NCBI GenBank assembly: GCA_947069175.1
Contig: CAMTDV010000003.1
Coordinates: 44,421,606 to 44,485,605, forward strand
Direction of reading: 5' to 3'
From: Scalesia atractyloides
Taxonomy: Eukaryota; Streptophyta; Magnoliopsida; Asterales; Asteraceae
Length of the DNA stretch: 64,000 bases
Shown here: positions 29,509 to 41,800 of the stretch, piece by piece
Numbering within the stretch: the first letter of the stretch is position 1
How the letters are laid out: the number at the start of each line of letters is the position of its first letter
The notes under the pieces: generated by a model
The model's database searches: none
What the model saw: the letters and a program-made list of their open reading frames with translations, nothing else
What the model was told of the DNA's origin: nothing
Position numbers and translations under genes: made by a program

Positions 29509-32431
29509 TGTAACACCCCGACCACGTAAAACAACGAACCGCGTCAGAAACATCGGGGAGTCATGTCACAAAAGTATTGTTTCACAACTCATGGAATTTA
29601 AAATTTTGTTTTATTAAGTTACATGTTTACATTGTATCGGGATAAGCAGAAACAACACATAAATAGATTGTCTTTCATGTTTTAAGTCACTAAGGCCCGT
29701 GTCCATACCTACGTGAAGCATGCATCATATTATCAAGCACTAACTCCGGAAACATATGTGAAAAGAGAGTCAACATAAAAATGCCGGCGAATACATGGTT
29801 GTGTGAGTGTGTCAAATTTGTGGCTTTGTATACATATTGCAACACCTTGTCCAACTACAAGAGTTGTTAAGTGAAAACCTCGTATTAAAAGTGTTTGATA
29901 TTGCAATACAATTAACCAACTAAAACAAGTTGGTTAGAGTTGTGAAAACCTTATAGCCATGAATCTTGACCAAAACGTTTTTTTTATAAAAACCTTGTAA
30001 TCGATTGATTCAAAAGAAAACTCCGTATAATTTATATCTTTAAGTGAAAATCATTCCGTGACATTGTTCACAACCATTTGTCCGTGTTATAAACCATTTG
30101 TCCAGGTTATAATCAATCGTCCGTGTCATAAACCAATTGTCCATGTCATAAACAAATGGTCCGTGTTTTTAGTTGTAAAACTTTTGATCGGTCTTTAATG
30201 AACAAATTCAAATATGTGTTGACTACACCAAAGGGTAACTTTAATAGACCCCCAAAGGGTATCTTTAACTAGACTAACAAATCAACAATGATTTGTTAAT
30301 CAGAAGCAGTTTCTATCATTACCCAAACTTTCACCAAATCCAGTGAACAGTCCGATAATGGGATTGTCAGTCCTATGGTAGCATAACATACTACTGGTCA
30401 GCTCGGCCAAACCTAATGAATGTCATTCGTGTTATGGATAACGCATCAACAAGTTGTTCACATTATTGAAATCGTATTGTTTTATATATAAACCATAGAC
30501 ATTGTTTTTGAAAACTTGAAAATTATTTAGCATATATGAATCAACCCAAAACATTTGAAAACGTAAAAGAGGGGGGGCTATGTACTCACATAAGCCTTGC
30601 GTAGTAAATATGTAGATTTGAAAAGATAGTTTAGCACACATGAATTACCCCAAAACATTTGAAAACGTAAAAAAGGGGAACTATGTACTCACTTTGGATT
30701 ACGAAAGTGTTCTTGATCAACGAAATAAACAAAGCTCAAACGTGTCCTAATGTGTCAGATAAATATATTACCGTGTTGGGACCAGAAACGGGAGATCAAA
30801 TAGAATAAAGTCTTATAAAACCAACGAGTGTTGGAACTCATGTTATATGGTTTAACAAAATTAACATTCTGATTTGGAAAGGATCCTAAGTGCTTTTAAC
30901 CCATTATCACTCGTTAAGGTAGTTTATGCTACTTTAACAGGTCATTAGCGTAAATGCGTGATCATCCTATGATAAATCTTAAATGCCCAAACATGTTTGA
31001 AAATGTTATAACATCAGTTTATATGTCAAAATTTGGTTACATGTGTTTAAAATGGATTTATGCGCAAAAGGGCATTTTGTTCATATTTTTTTAGAACATA
31101 GAAGTAACTTATCATAACAATAACCAAACAACGTGACCATAAGGTATAACCTCAGTAGGTTATTCCCTATATGACTATAGTCACAAATATGTGTTTGGTC
31201 GGATCCTTAGATCGACCAAACGGGTCGGATTCGAAAGTCAACGCGGTGGTCAAGACCGCTCGACTTACAACCCTAAATAAGCACTAAACTAGAAGTGAGG
31301 AGTTAGACATGTCAAAATATGTCTAACTAAGTTTAAAAACTGATTTGGTATCAAAACTTTGTGTTTTGATACTCGAAAATAGTTTCGTCGTAAAATGCAC
31401 ATCATGCGCATTTTTGACCGAAACTTGACTCGTCACTTCGACTAGTAAATGTGATAATCAGAAGGTGAAATCATTAGGGATTATAACCTTCGTGATTACG
31501 ATCACTTTGCAAAGTTCAATTGAACTTTGACTTGACCAAATATGGTCAGAACCAGAAGTCAATCAGGAAGCCAAACTGTTCGACTTTTAGCTCAAAATAG
31601 CTAAAACAAAATGAAAGAACTAGGAAGAGTACTTACTCGTGTTTAAGAACACTTTCGGAACTCAAGATAGGAGGCTTCCAATGGCTGGAAACAACCTCCA
31701 AGAAGGATAGACAGAAGAACTTCACACTTTGCTTTGAAGTGTTTTGAAGTGGGGTGGAAAAAATGGAAGAATCATGGGCTATTTAAAGTATTTTAAGATT
31801 AAGGAGGTGATGACAAGTGTCCTCAAGTATGGATTGGTGTCCTAACATGTGTCAACACCATATTAAGTTTGGCAAAGTGAGTGCTAGGTGTCAAAAATTA
31901 CAGATAGGTGGCAAACTTGGTGAAGAAGCAAAAATATTTATTATTTTTTTGACACTTTTGGCCCTTGGACTTGTATTTTCACTTGTTTGCCATTTTTAAC
32001 CTTTTTAACCTAATATTTCGGTTATATAATGGTGTTAAGACATGTGTAACTTGGATTATGCCCGAAAATATCATGGATGTCGATTTGTTCGGTTGTACGG
32101 TTACGCGTTCCGGTAAAATGCGTAAAACGCTTTAACGAACACGAAAACGATTGAAATTGTGCAACGATTGACATTTTTGCATTCTCATCAACAAAATACA
32201 AGATTTTATTCAATACTAAAATATTTGGATTGATACACATGGTTCTTTGTTGAATACGGACCAACAGACTTTTGCAGTTTGACGACAATAGTCCCTAGAC
32301 TTGTATAAGAGTGTTTTTGTCATATCTAACCCTTCAAAACTTATATCTAACTTATGTAAAGGGTATTTAGGGTATGTATAGCCTATGTCCTTTTTTTCAG
32401 AGTGTACATTGCGTTAAACTGACTGTGTTTG
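29509..32431 (-). repeat. Tandem copy 1 of the LTR-like unit, 2.9 kb
   Basis: Starts TGTAACACCCCGACC and ends GACTGTGTTTG, directly joined to copy 2. It contains about five ~20 bp repeats (ATAAACCATTTGTCCGTGT, 30070-30165) and two ~115 bp repeats (30530-30695). Only shadow ORFs are present. Confidence 0.8.
30070..30165. repeat. ~20 bp minisatellite in copy 1
   Basis: Degenerate units of TTATAAACCATTTGTCCGTG, about five times; the same array recurs in copy 2 at 32995-33095. Confidence 0.7.
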
Positions 32432-33454
32432 TGTAACACCCCGACCGCGTAAAACAACGAACCGCGGCGGAAACGTCAGGGAGTCATGTCACAAAACAAT
32501 TGTTTCACAACTCATGGAATTTAAAATTTTGTTTTATTAAGTTAAATCTTTACATTGTCTTGAATAAACAGAAACAACACATAAATAAATTGTATTTCAT
32601 GTTTTAAGTCACTAAGGCCCACGTCCATTCCTACGTGAAGCATGCATCATATTATCAAGCATTGAGTCCTGAAACATATGTGAAAAGAGAGTCAGCGTAA
32701 AAATGCCAGCGAGTACATAGGTTTTTTGAGTGTGTCAAATTCGTGGCTTTGTATACGTATTGCAGCACCTAGTCCGATTACAAGAGTCGTTAAGTGAAAA
32801 CCTCGTATCAAAAGTGTTTGATATTGCAATACAATTAACCAACTAAAACAAGTTGGTTAGAGTTGTGAAAACCTTGTAGCCATGAATCTTGACCAAAACT
32901 TTTCTTTTGTTAAATAAACTTGTAACAGTTTGATTCAAAAGAAACTTCGTATGGTTTATATCTTTAAATGAAAATTATTGCGTGACATTCTTCAGAACCA
33001 TTTGTCCGTAGTATAAAACATTTGTTTGTGTTATAAATCAATCGTCCGTGTCATAAACCAATTGTCCAGTCATAAACAAATCGTCAATGTTTTTAATTGT
33101 GAAACTTTTGATCGTTCTTTAATGAACACATTCAAACTTGTGTTGACTATACCACCAAAGGGTATCTTTAATAGACCACCAAAGGGTCTCTTTAACTAGA
33201 CTAACAAATCAACAAATGATTTGTTAATCAGAAACAGTTTCTGTCATAACCCAAACTTCCACCAAATCCAGTGAACAGTCCGATAATGGGATTGTCAGTC
33301 CTATGGTACCGTAACATACTACTGGTCGGCTCGGCCAAAGCTAATGAATGTTATTCGTGTTATGGATAACGCATCAACAAGTTGTTTACATTATTGAAAT
33401 CGTATTATTTTATATATAAACCATAGACATTGTTTTTGAAAACTTGAAAATGAT

Positions 33455-33845
33455 TTAGCACATATGAGTCACCCCAAAACATTTACAAAACATAAAAGAG
33501 GGGAACTATGTACTCACTTTGAAAATCATTTTTGTATACATAAACCATGTATATTGTTTTGAAATTTTGAAAATATTATTGGCACATATGAATCACCCCA
33601 AAACATTTGAAAACATAAAAGAGGGGGGCTATGTACTCACATAACCCTTGCACAATACATATGTAGATTTGAAAAGATTGTTTGGCAGATATGAATCCCC
33701 CCAAAACATTTGAAAACGTAAAATAGGGGACTATACTCACATAAGCCTTGCGTAGTAAATATGTAGATTTGAAAAAATAGTTTAGCACATATGAATCACC
33801 CCAAAACATTTGAAAACGTAAAAGAAGGGGGCTATGTACTCACTT
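33455..33845. repeat. Four ~115 bp tandem repeats in copy 2
   Basis: Each unit carries a variant of CACATATGAATCACCCCAAA, an A-rich/GGGG stretch and CTATGTACTCAC. Copy 1 has two units at 30530-30695. Confidence 0.75.
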
Positions 33846-35585
33846 GGGATTGTGAAAGTGTACTTGATCAGCTAATTAAACAAAGCTCAAACGTGTCCTA
33901 ATGTGTCAATTAAATATGTTAGCGTGTCGGGACTAAAACGGGAGATCATATAGAATGAAGTTTGATAAACCAAATGAATGTTGGAACTCATGTGATATGG
34001 TTTATTTAAACTTAACATTCTGATTTGGAAAGGATCCTAAGTGCTTTTGACCCATTCGGACTCGTTAAGGTAGTTTATGCTACTTTAACGGGTCATTAGC
34101 GTAAATGCGTGATCGTCCTATGATAAGTCTTAAATGCCCCAAATATGTTTGAAAATGTTATAACATCAGTTTATATGATAAAAGTTTGGTTACATGTGTT
34201 TAAAATGGATTTATGCGCAAAAGGGCATTTGGTCATCATTTTTTAAGAACATAGAAGTAACTTATCATAACACTAACCAAGTGACGTGACCAAAAAGTAT
34301 AACCTCAGTAGGTTATTCCCTATACAACTATGGTCACAAATATGTGTTTGGCCGGATCCTAAAATTGACCAAACGTGTCGGATTCGAAAGTCAAAGCGGT
34401 GGTCAAGACCGCTCGACTTAGGACCCTAAATAAGCACTAAACTAGAAGTGACGAGATAGACATGTCAAAATATGTCTAACTAAGTTTATAAAACTGATTT
34501 GGTATCAAAACTTGGTGTTTTGATACCAGAAAATAGTTTCATCGTAAAATGCACATCATATGCAACTTTGACCGAAACTTTGACTCGTCGTTTCGACTAG
34601 TAAACATGGTAATCAGAAGGTGAAATCATTAGGGATTATAACCTTCGTGATTATGATCACATTTCAAATTTCAATTGAACTTTGACTTGACCAAAAATGG
34701 TCAGAACCAAAAGTCAATCAGGTTGCCACACTGTTCTACTTTTAGCTCAAAATAGCTAAAAAAATTAAAGAGCTAGGAAGAGTACTTACTCGTGTTGCAG
34801 AACACTTTTGGAACTCAAGATAGGAGGCTTCCAAAGGCTGGAAACAAGCACCAAGAAGGATAGAAAGAAGAACTTCACACTTTGCTTTGAAGTGTTTTGA
34901 AGTGGTGTGAAAAAAATGGATGAATCATGGGGTATTTATAGTATTTTAGGATTAAGGAGGTGATGACAAGTGTCCTCAAGTGTTGATTAGTGTCCTAACA
35001 TGTTTCAACACAAAATTAATGTGGCAAAATGAGTGCTAGGTGTCAAATTGGAAATAGGTGGCAAACTTGGTGAAGAAGCAAAAATATTTATTACTTTTTT
35101 GACATGTTTGGCCCTTAGACTTGTATTTTCTCTTGTTTGCCATTTTTAACCCCTTTAACCTAATATTTAGGATATATAAAGGTGTTAAGACACGTGTAAC
35201 TTGGATTATGCCCAAAAATGTCATGGATATCAGTTCGTTCGGTTGTACGGTTACGCATTTCACAAAAATGCGTAAAACACTTTAACGAACATGAAAATGA
35301 TCGAAATTGTTCAACGATTGACATTTTCGCATTCTCATCAATAAATTATGATATTGTATTGAGTACAAAAATATTTGGATTGATACACATGGTTCGTATC
35401 TTGAATACGGACCAACAGACTTTCGCTGTTTGACGAAAATAGTCTTTGGACTTGTATAAGCGTGTTTTTGTCATATCTAACCCTTCAAAACTTATATACT
35501 AAGTTATGTTAAGGGTATTTAGGGTATGTGTAGCTTATTTCCTTGTTTCGGAGTGTACGTCACGTTAAACGGATTGTGTTTGGGT

Positions 35586-35941
35586 GTCAGTTAACGAATT
35601 ACTTCCACAAAAAAAATTGAGGGTTCAAAATCGAGCAAGAAATTGAAATTGTGCAAATATTTTAGATAATTATACAAGCTTCGGAATAAAACACAGGGTT
35701 TCATTGATTATGAAATTGTTTGTTATTGTACAATGATTGAAAAGGCAGAATTATCACAGTTTGAGTGTCAGTTAACGAATTACTTCTACAAAAAAATTTT
35801 GAGGGTTCGAAACTGTTCAAGAAATTGAAATTGTGCAAATGTCTTAGATAATTACACAAATTTTGGAAATAACACATAGGATTTCATTGAATACAAAATT
35901 GTTTGTTATTGTACAATGATTGAAAAGGCACAAATGTCACA
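35586..35941. repeat. Two ~178 bp direct repeats at the end of the insertion
   Basis: GTGTCAGTTAACGAATTACTTC starts each unit (about 35586 and 35764). Both run through AAGAAATTGAAATTGTGCAAA to TTGTACAATGATTGAAAAGG. Confidence 0.8.
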
Positions 35942-36497
35942 TGTAAATTCTTAGCGTACGGAATATGGTTGTTTATAGAAGAGTTGTTACCGATAGGGGG
36001 AGATGGTGTTAGGAGATGAGTTCAATACTTTAAAATCTTGTATGGTCTGTGTGCTTAAAAGTTTGAGTGTGTGGTTTGAGTTGAAAATTGCTTAATCTGT
36101 GATACAATTTTATCATCTCTTGAATAATAATAGTTTGTTAACTTGTGTTGAAAAATTCTTATGGTTTCTCGAGATGTTTGTTTTATAATGTACAGATTGT
36201 AGCAGTGTTTGGCTGAGAAGTTTAGTGAAGAGTAGTTTGCTTGGATGCAGGGTAGAACCTCCTTTCTACATTGCAAACAAATATCAAGAGTTTGAAGATT
36301 GCTATGCAAGTGCTAAACTTAAGTTTACTCAAACGATAACGATTTAGGAGATTTGGTGATTGGATGCATCAGCTTACGGGGAGTCTGTTGCAAACATAAG
36401 CTATTAAAGATGAAGTTATCCAAAGACCAAAGACGTTGAAGATTGCAAGATGACTGAAGACAAAATTGTTTCATGAAGCTATTGTCAAGGGGGAGTT
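35942..36497 (+). repeat. Outer Copia-B spacer fragment, right piece
   Basis: It resumes the Copia-B spacer (AATTCTTAGCGTACGGAATATGG against 28407 on), including ATAGGGGGAGA and the terminal AAGGGGGAGTT. With 29400-29508 it is the 3' end of an outer Copia-B. Confidence 0.85.
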
Positions 36498-36978
36498 TGT
36501 TGGTGCATATTTGTGACAACAACTTAGATTTGGTGTTTGGATAACCTATAATTAGTAAAACGATAAACAGTTAGTGGGTTTAGCTTTGTAATAGTTAGTT
36601 ATAATGATTAGGCTAAACCAGACCCACATTATAGGGGGTGGTAGGCGAATTGGGCCTAGACCAATTTGAAGCCCACGAGGTTAAACCATAGACCAGTTGC
36701 AAACCTGTCTCTATATAAAGATAGTTTTGCATTAGGGTTAAGGTTGCTCACTTAGTCACTTGAGAGAGAGTTGAGAGAGAATTCGTAGAGAGATTGGCTT
36801 GGATGAATTTGAGTGATCTAGATTGATTGTAATCGTTGCGATAGATAATCAATAAAGATCAGGTATATTGTTATTGTTGTTCCTACTCGTTTTTCCGTGT
36901 AAATCTGATCCAGAGGCTTCTGCACTCTAGATTGGATAGACGATTCAGTGAAGATCCATACGGATTAAGGGACCCACA
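36498..36978 (+). repeat. Outer Copia-B 3' LTR, 481 bp
   Basis: It begins TGTTGGTGCATATTTGTGAC and ends GGGACCCACA. It includes TATATAAAGATAG (about 36711), a likely TATA region. It is followed by sequence assigned to an Athila-like element. Confidence 0.85.
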
Positions 36979-37624
36979 CTTGGTATCTTACCATCACTAT
37001 ACTACACCAACGATGGGTGCAGTTGCCCTAGCGTGTTGTAGAGCTGATAGTGTTATATTGTGTCTTTATAAATATAAAGCTTGCATAAACGAGCAAAAAG
37101 TACTTAAAATTTATCTAAATTTATACTCACACTCCATCACGTCAAGTTTTTGGTGTCGTTTCCAGGAACACAAGAATTTTATAAAAGTTTAAAATCAGCG
37201 GTTTAATCATTTTTTATTTTTCTTTTTAGGTTTTTCTTCTTTTTCTCAAATTTTTTCTTATCTCTATAGAAACAACACAGGGCCGTGTTTGACTTACAGC
37301 AGAGGAAAGAGTCTATTTTCTGGTTACTAGAACCAAAAACACAGGCCATGCTATATGAGCACGGTGCCGTGCCCAACCTCTAGTATCTGGGAACCTGAAA
37401 ACAAAAACTTATGTTTATAGCATAGGGTCGTGCCATCTCGACACTGGGCCGTGTTACTATTCTAATCAGCAATTTTTTATGTTTTTGTTTGTAGAAAGGC
37501 ATGCCATCTCGCCTGAATCTCTAGAAATACAACCTGGTGCATGACCTCCAACTCAAACAAAGGCATAAAGGTGCCATTAGAAGAACCCGAGCGCTTTTTC
37601 CAAAAAAAGAATTCAATCTAAAAA
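36979..37624 (+). mobile_element. Athila-like Gypsy element, left arm (LTR end, PBS, leader)
   Basis: This stretch holds the end of a probable LTR, a decayed tRNA-Asp-type primer-binding site (37151-37168) and a leader with several xCACxGGxCCGTGTx motifs (37279, 37360, 37444). The same motif crowds the right arm at 51961-54696. I infer that the two arms are one element split by the Copia-A insertions. No gag domain is recognisable. Confidence 0.55.
37151..37168 (+). promoter_or_regulatory. Decayed Athila-type primer-binding site
   Basis: TGGTGTCGTTTCCAGGAA against the Athila-type consensus TGGCGCCGTTGCCGGGGA. Four of the five differences are C-to-T or G-to-A, as expected from deamination of methylated DNA. 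Confidence 0.55.
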
Positions 37625-37880
37625 CCAACAAAATCTTCTGTTACTGTAAACACCACCACTGTTTCAATAAACCTAAAACTAAAAAGGAATCAAAGGTTGA
37701 ATAATTGGTGGAGGTAAAGAAAGACGTTAAGAAAAATGTCGAGCCAAAATGTGATATACCAAACCCGCACAAGACCAAAATGGCTTGGGTTTCTCTGCTT
37801 AAGTAATTTCTTTTTCACATGTATTCAGGGGCTGCCGAGGTCAATTATTTCAAAGTGGATTCTGGAGAGTGGAGCTACTC
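37625..37880 (+). repeat. Loose Copia-A gag/PR fragment
   Basis: Homologous to 42200-42455 of A2: GCTTGGGTTTCTCTG, then TGGATTCTGGAGAGTGGAGC, the protease active-site region. It stops exactly where the A2 5' LTR starts (37881), which suggests A2 landed in the PR of an older Copia-A. Confidence 0.8.
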
Positions 37881-37991
37881 TGTTGGTGCATAATGTCAAT
37901 TGCCTACGTCTAGGATATGTCGGTCGTATATATAGGGCTTATATTTGTCATTTATCTATATTTGATGGCTCGTACGAGTGAGCTATAGTGG

Positions 37992-38024
37992 CTTGTACGA
38001 GTGACACTTTGTCACTCGTACGAG
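37992..38024 (+). repeat. U3 hairpin of A2: 15-nt arms, 3-nt loop
   Basis: Left arm CTTGTACGAGTGACA, loop CTT, right arm TGTCACTCGTACGAG; a single position is unpaired (or G:T). A3 has the same hairpin at 54988-55020. Confidence 0.85.
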
Positions 38025-38074
38025 GCACCACTCGCACAAGCCAACAACCTCGCTCCTGTGCGAGCCAGGTTGGC

Positions 38075-38084
38075 CTATATATAG
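38075..38084 (+). promoter_or_regulatory. TATA box in the A2 5' LTR
   Basis: GCCTATATATAGTG, about 50 bp downstream of the palindromes; conserved in the A2 3' LTR (near 51829). Confidence 0.75.
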
Positions 38085-38250
38085 TGGAGCTTGAGTGTTG
38101 CGTTATACCTGTTGGTGTGTGACTGAGGCGAAGCCCTGTCTGTTTGTTTACTCGTCTATAACTTTTCATGATATCAATATACGTATTGAAGGCATTTAAT
38201 AAGCAAATCGGTATGGTGCTCACGAAAAACGGCCAATCCCCTCTCACAAG

Positions 38251-38262
38251 TGGTATCAGAGC
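38251..38262 (+). promoter_or_regulatory. A2 primer-binding site
   Basis: TGGTATCAGAGC, four bases after the LTR; initiator tRNA-Met type, as in A1. Confidence 0.9.
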
Positions 38263-38400
38263 TTTGAGACCTGATTTGAGGACAAACAACAAGTTTTAGT
38301 AGACAACCAACAAGTTTCAGCAGTTGAATATCCAGATTCAACCATTGAAGATTTCTATATCTACCCTTTCTTCATACATTCTTCAGATCTAGAGAATTTC

Positions 38401-38418
38401 ATGGACAAATTAGACTAA
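38401..38418 (+). other. Conserved short leader uORF (A2)
   Basis: ATGGACAAATTAGACTAA encodes MDKLD; the counterpart of 7407-7424 in A1. Confidence 0.45.
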
Positions 38419-38533
38419 GATTTTAGTATAACACGTTAAAATCAACATTAACAAATCCTTGAAACTTATAGATCTATAATCGAACAAAATCATGTCGTAA
38501 ATTGTAGAAAACATCCATTTGTTGACTTGAGCT

Positions 38534-38760
38534 ACTCGTACGAGTAGAAGGACAACTCGTACGAACGACAATCCGTACGAATAGCCACTCGTACGACCTG
38601 AACACACGCAAGAAAACAAATTTTCTTAAAATTCTTAAGTATCTAAAACAGTCATTCATACGCGTAGGTGATTCACACGAATAGTCACTCGCACGAGCAA
38701 CTTTCTCTCTCTCGCATGAAGCACTTTACTCGCACGAGTAGGGGTTCATTCGCACGAAGG
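38534..38760 (+). repeat. Leader cluster of ACTCGTACGAGT motifs, A2
   Basis: A perfect 12 bp palindrome at 38534-38545 and about eight variants (ACTCGTACGAAC, ATCCGTACGAAT, ACTCGTACGACC, ACTCGCACGAGC, ACTCGCACGAGT). The position matches the A1 leader cluster, but the flanking bases are of the other palindrome type. Confidence 0.85.
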
Positions 38761-38836
38761 AAATTTTAAGGAGTTTTCTTAAATTTTGTGTTTTTATCAA
38801 ATTATATCTAATCAACGTTGTCAAAAGTTTGCGTTT

Positions 38837-38849
38837 CTGAAAATTGCAG
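38837..38849 (+). other. Putative 3' splice site before gag (A2)
   Basis: TTTCTGAAAATTGCAG, with TCTAATC 40 nt upstream, is followed directly by gag homology (DIVEEEFFNAFATS). The first ATG of the conserved part is only at 38910. Confidence 0.4.
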
Positions 38850-41800
38850 ATATAGTGGAAGAAGAATTTTTCAACGCTTTTGCTACTTCAACTGTTACCA
38901 CTCCTGCAATGGAAAATATGAATCTCGAGAACGAAATAGGAACAATGACGAAGTCTCCAAAGCTTATGAATCTAGAAGACTACGATAGCTGGAGCGAAAG
39001 GTTCATGAACTGGGTTCAAGCTAATCACTTCTCTTGCTGGTTTGCTATTGAGTCGAAATATCAATCTCCGATTGGAGAAACTGGTCTTGAAAAAACACTA
39101 GCTTAACTCTCAAAGCTCGAAAGAGAAAAGTTCATTAATCAGAAGAAGATGATGAATATCTTGCAGCAAGCCATCAAAGAAGATATCTTGGCGCTACTAC
39201 AGCACGATGACGATGCTCGGTCTTTATGGAATGCTTTACGCTTAAAATTCCAAGGAAGTTCACAACTGCGAAAGGGAAAGAGAGCGCTACTGAGTAAAGA
39301 ATTTGATATTTTTACACTTATCAAGGGAGAGACAGTGAAACAGTTGATTGAAAGGTACTATCACTTGGTGGTACAAATGAAGCATATGGGAGTTGTGAAA
39401 ACAAACGAAGAATTAGTCGATAAGCTTGTAGATTCTCTAACTGAAGGAGAATGGTCTACTTATTTAACTATCCTAAAGAACGGCACTGAGTATGGTAATT
39501 TCTCATTACCAAGATTCATCGAAATATTGGAAAGGCATGAGCTGGAGATGCAGAAGATGACAAAGAGCAAAGGAGCCCAAATACAACAAGATGTGAATCT
39601 ATACTACAAGGGTAGTCCTGCCGCAAACATACAAAGTCCCAAAATTCAAACTGCCTTCAGTGCCATAAACACATCAAGTCCACAGTCAAGCCAAACCAGT
39701 GGATTTTAGTCTTTTGCTTCCTTCAATCTAAATGCGCCTCTAGGACCACAATCATCCGAAAGTTCAAGAAATCCGCAGAACAGCCAGCAAAATCAATCTA
39801 ACCCCTATCAACAAATCCTACAATGCAATATCGCAGTAAACCTCTAGAATGCTCAAGACTTTGACGAAAATGCCGCAAAGCAACACATGACCCTACTTGC
39901 CTCGGTACTTAAATCACACAAAAGTTTTGTAGCTGGAAGAATTGGGAATCCAGAGATGACAAAACAAGATTACGATCAGATTGATCCGGTTAAAATGAAA
40001 TTGATCAATATCAAGTGGTGTATGGCTTCTATTGTCCAAAGAGCTCAATGTTTCATGGAGATTACCGGAAGAGATAATCTGGGAGGACTTGACGGCAAAC
40101 TAGGATTTGATAAACCCAAAGTTACATGCTTCAAATGCCGAAAGAAGGGGCATTTCAAAAGAGAAAGTCCAAATCGAAAGGTCAAGGGCAATCAGAATCC
40201 TTTTGCTGATGATTATTACAAGAAGGCCAAACATCATCGACCTCAACCCCTAACGAGAATGGTGCAGATTGAAGATGGTCTGTCAGACTCAAAAGATAAA
40301 GCACTTGTTGTCGCTCAAGAGGACGAAGGTTTCAACTGGAACAAATACATCACAAAGAGTGAAAGTCTGGCATTGGTGGCTGAAATCATTGAATGCTGAA
40401 GAATATGCAGAGGCATCCTTTGATGAGGCACCCGAAGAATTTTATAGAACTTCATAAGCGGAAGAAGAGCTTCTAAACAGTGGTTTTTAACATCTTTTGC
40501 CCACTGATATTCTTAAAAACTTTTGTAGGTTATTTCAATACAAGTCATCAACCAACATGTGAGGAAGAACAAAAGTCAGAAGTTGTCAAGTTGGTTGATG
40601 TAACCATGGAGATGACTGTTGAAGCTCTGACTAATATTGCAGACAAGGGTTAATGGAAAACTTGAATGAGGTAGTTACTAAGCACGCCCAGGTAGAAAGT
40701 ATTGAATTGGTAAATGAGTCGGTAAGTGAAACTGAGAAAAAGAATGAGGAAACTCATAATGCCGAATTGGAAACTCCATGCTTAAAATACAAATTGCCAT
40801 GCAAGGAGTGCGTTGAAAAGGATGAAAAATATAATGAACTCACAACACATGCTGATCATTGGTCCTATGATTATGTCACAACAAAAGTAGCATATGACAA
40901 ATTAAGCAAAACCATTTGACAATATGAGAAAGCGATCAATGAAGATGACAATACACTTTCAATGCTCAAAGCAACTGTTATGGACAAACAAATGGCCATA
41001 AACATGCATATAAATACGATTTTGAGCTGAAAAGTGAACTGGAGAATATGAAAATTCAGACTGAACGAGTTAACAAATTCTTAATCAATTACTCTACCAG
41101 TTCATATATCATTGATCACATTCTTCCAAAAATCAAGGTTAACCAAAAATAGAAAGTTGTTAATGACCAAGGTAAAGGTTATGATCGTGTTCCACCACCC
41201 ATGTGGAATAGCTATGCAAAGAAAAAGCTAGATGGAGTGGAAAAGACGCTAAATTTAAAATTGTTTACTAAAAATGGTAACAAGCTGCCTGAGAACATCG
41301 ACGTAACTTATATCAAAACAGAAAAAAATTGTGAATCTGATGTTGTAACTAAAGTGGTTGAAAATGTTTTCAAAACTAGGTCTGATAAAACAGTTTGTGA
41401 AAGTGCAGAGTCAAGCATTGAAAAGACTAAGTCAAGTTCACATTCTGGAAGTGAGAAAAGCTTTTACGAGAACTTGATTTCAGCATCAGAGAATGCTTTA
41501 AATAATGATCCTAATATAGTGGTATACAAACTGAAAGGGTCAGATAAACTATACTCTGATGAGGAATTTCCAATCCAAAATGTAAACTTAGACCGAGTTG
41601 ACAAGCTTTATAAGTTGGCTGAAGTTGACACCTCTGATCTTGATAAGCAAGATGCAGCTCTTCACTCAAAACCAAAAGGATCTCACTGTGACAAACATCC
41701 GAATGCTAGAAACTATCCTGCGTATAAAAGGGTTGGGTTAAGGTTTGAAAAGAAAAGAAATAACAAATTTCAAAAGCAATGTGTTACCAAGAAAATTGAT

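Larger units (their letters stand above)
29509..35941 (-). mobile_element. Coding-free LTR-like insertion, two tandem copies
   Basis: The insertion runs from TGTAACACCCCGACC to ...AAATGTCACA, so it has TG...CA ends. It is flanked by TGTAA on both sides (29504-29508 and 35942-35946) and splits Copia-B spacer that is contiguous in other copies. It consists of two direct copies (29509-32431 and 32432-35941) with no gag or pol. Sequence style, with an ...ACTCACxTT block and TGTAACACCC end, resembles the long chromovirus LTR at 60090-62805 and suggests the same (minus) orientation. A solo LTR with an internal duplication, or two LTRs with the interior lost, are both possible. Confidence 0.7.
32432..35941 (-). 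repeat. Tandem copy 2 of the LTR-like unit, 3.5 kb
   Basis: Begins TGTAACACCCCGACCGCG and follows copy 1 throughout. It has about four ~110-120 bp repeats (33455-33845; core CCCCAAAACATTTGAAAACG ... TATGTACTCAC) where copy 1 has two. It also has an extra 360 bp tail, absent from copy 1, made of two ~178 bp repeats (35586-35941). Confidence 0.8.
37881..38246 (+). repeat. A2 5' LTR, 366 bp
   Basis: It begins TGTTGGTGCATAATGTC and ends CCAATCCCCTCTCA. U3 has CTCGTACGAG at 37969-37978 and a near-perfect hairpin at 37992-38024. The TATA box CTATATATAG lies at 38075-38084. Confidence 0.9.

Noticed and set aside
29509..35941. Helitron or DNA transposon as the source of the 6.4 kb insertion
   Set aside because: Ends are TG...CA with a 5 bp target duplication, as for an LTR element; there are no TC...CTRR ends, no terminal inverted repeats beyond a few bases, and no transposase.
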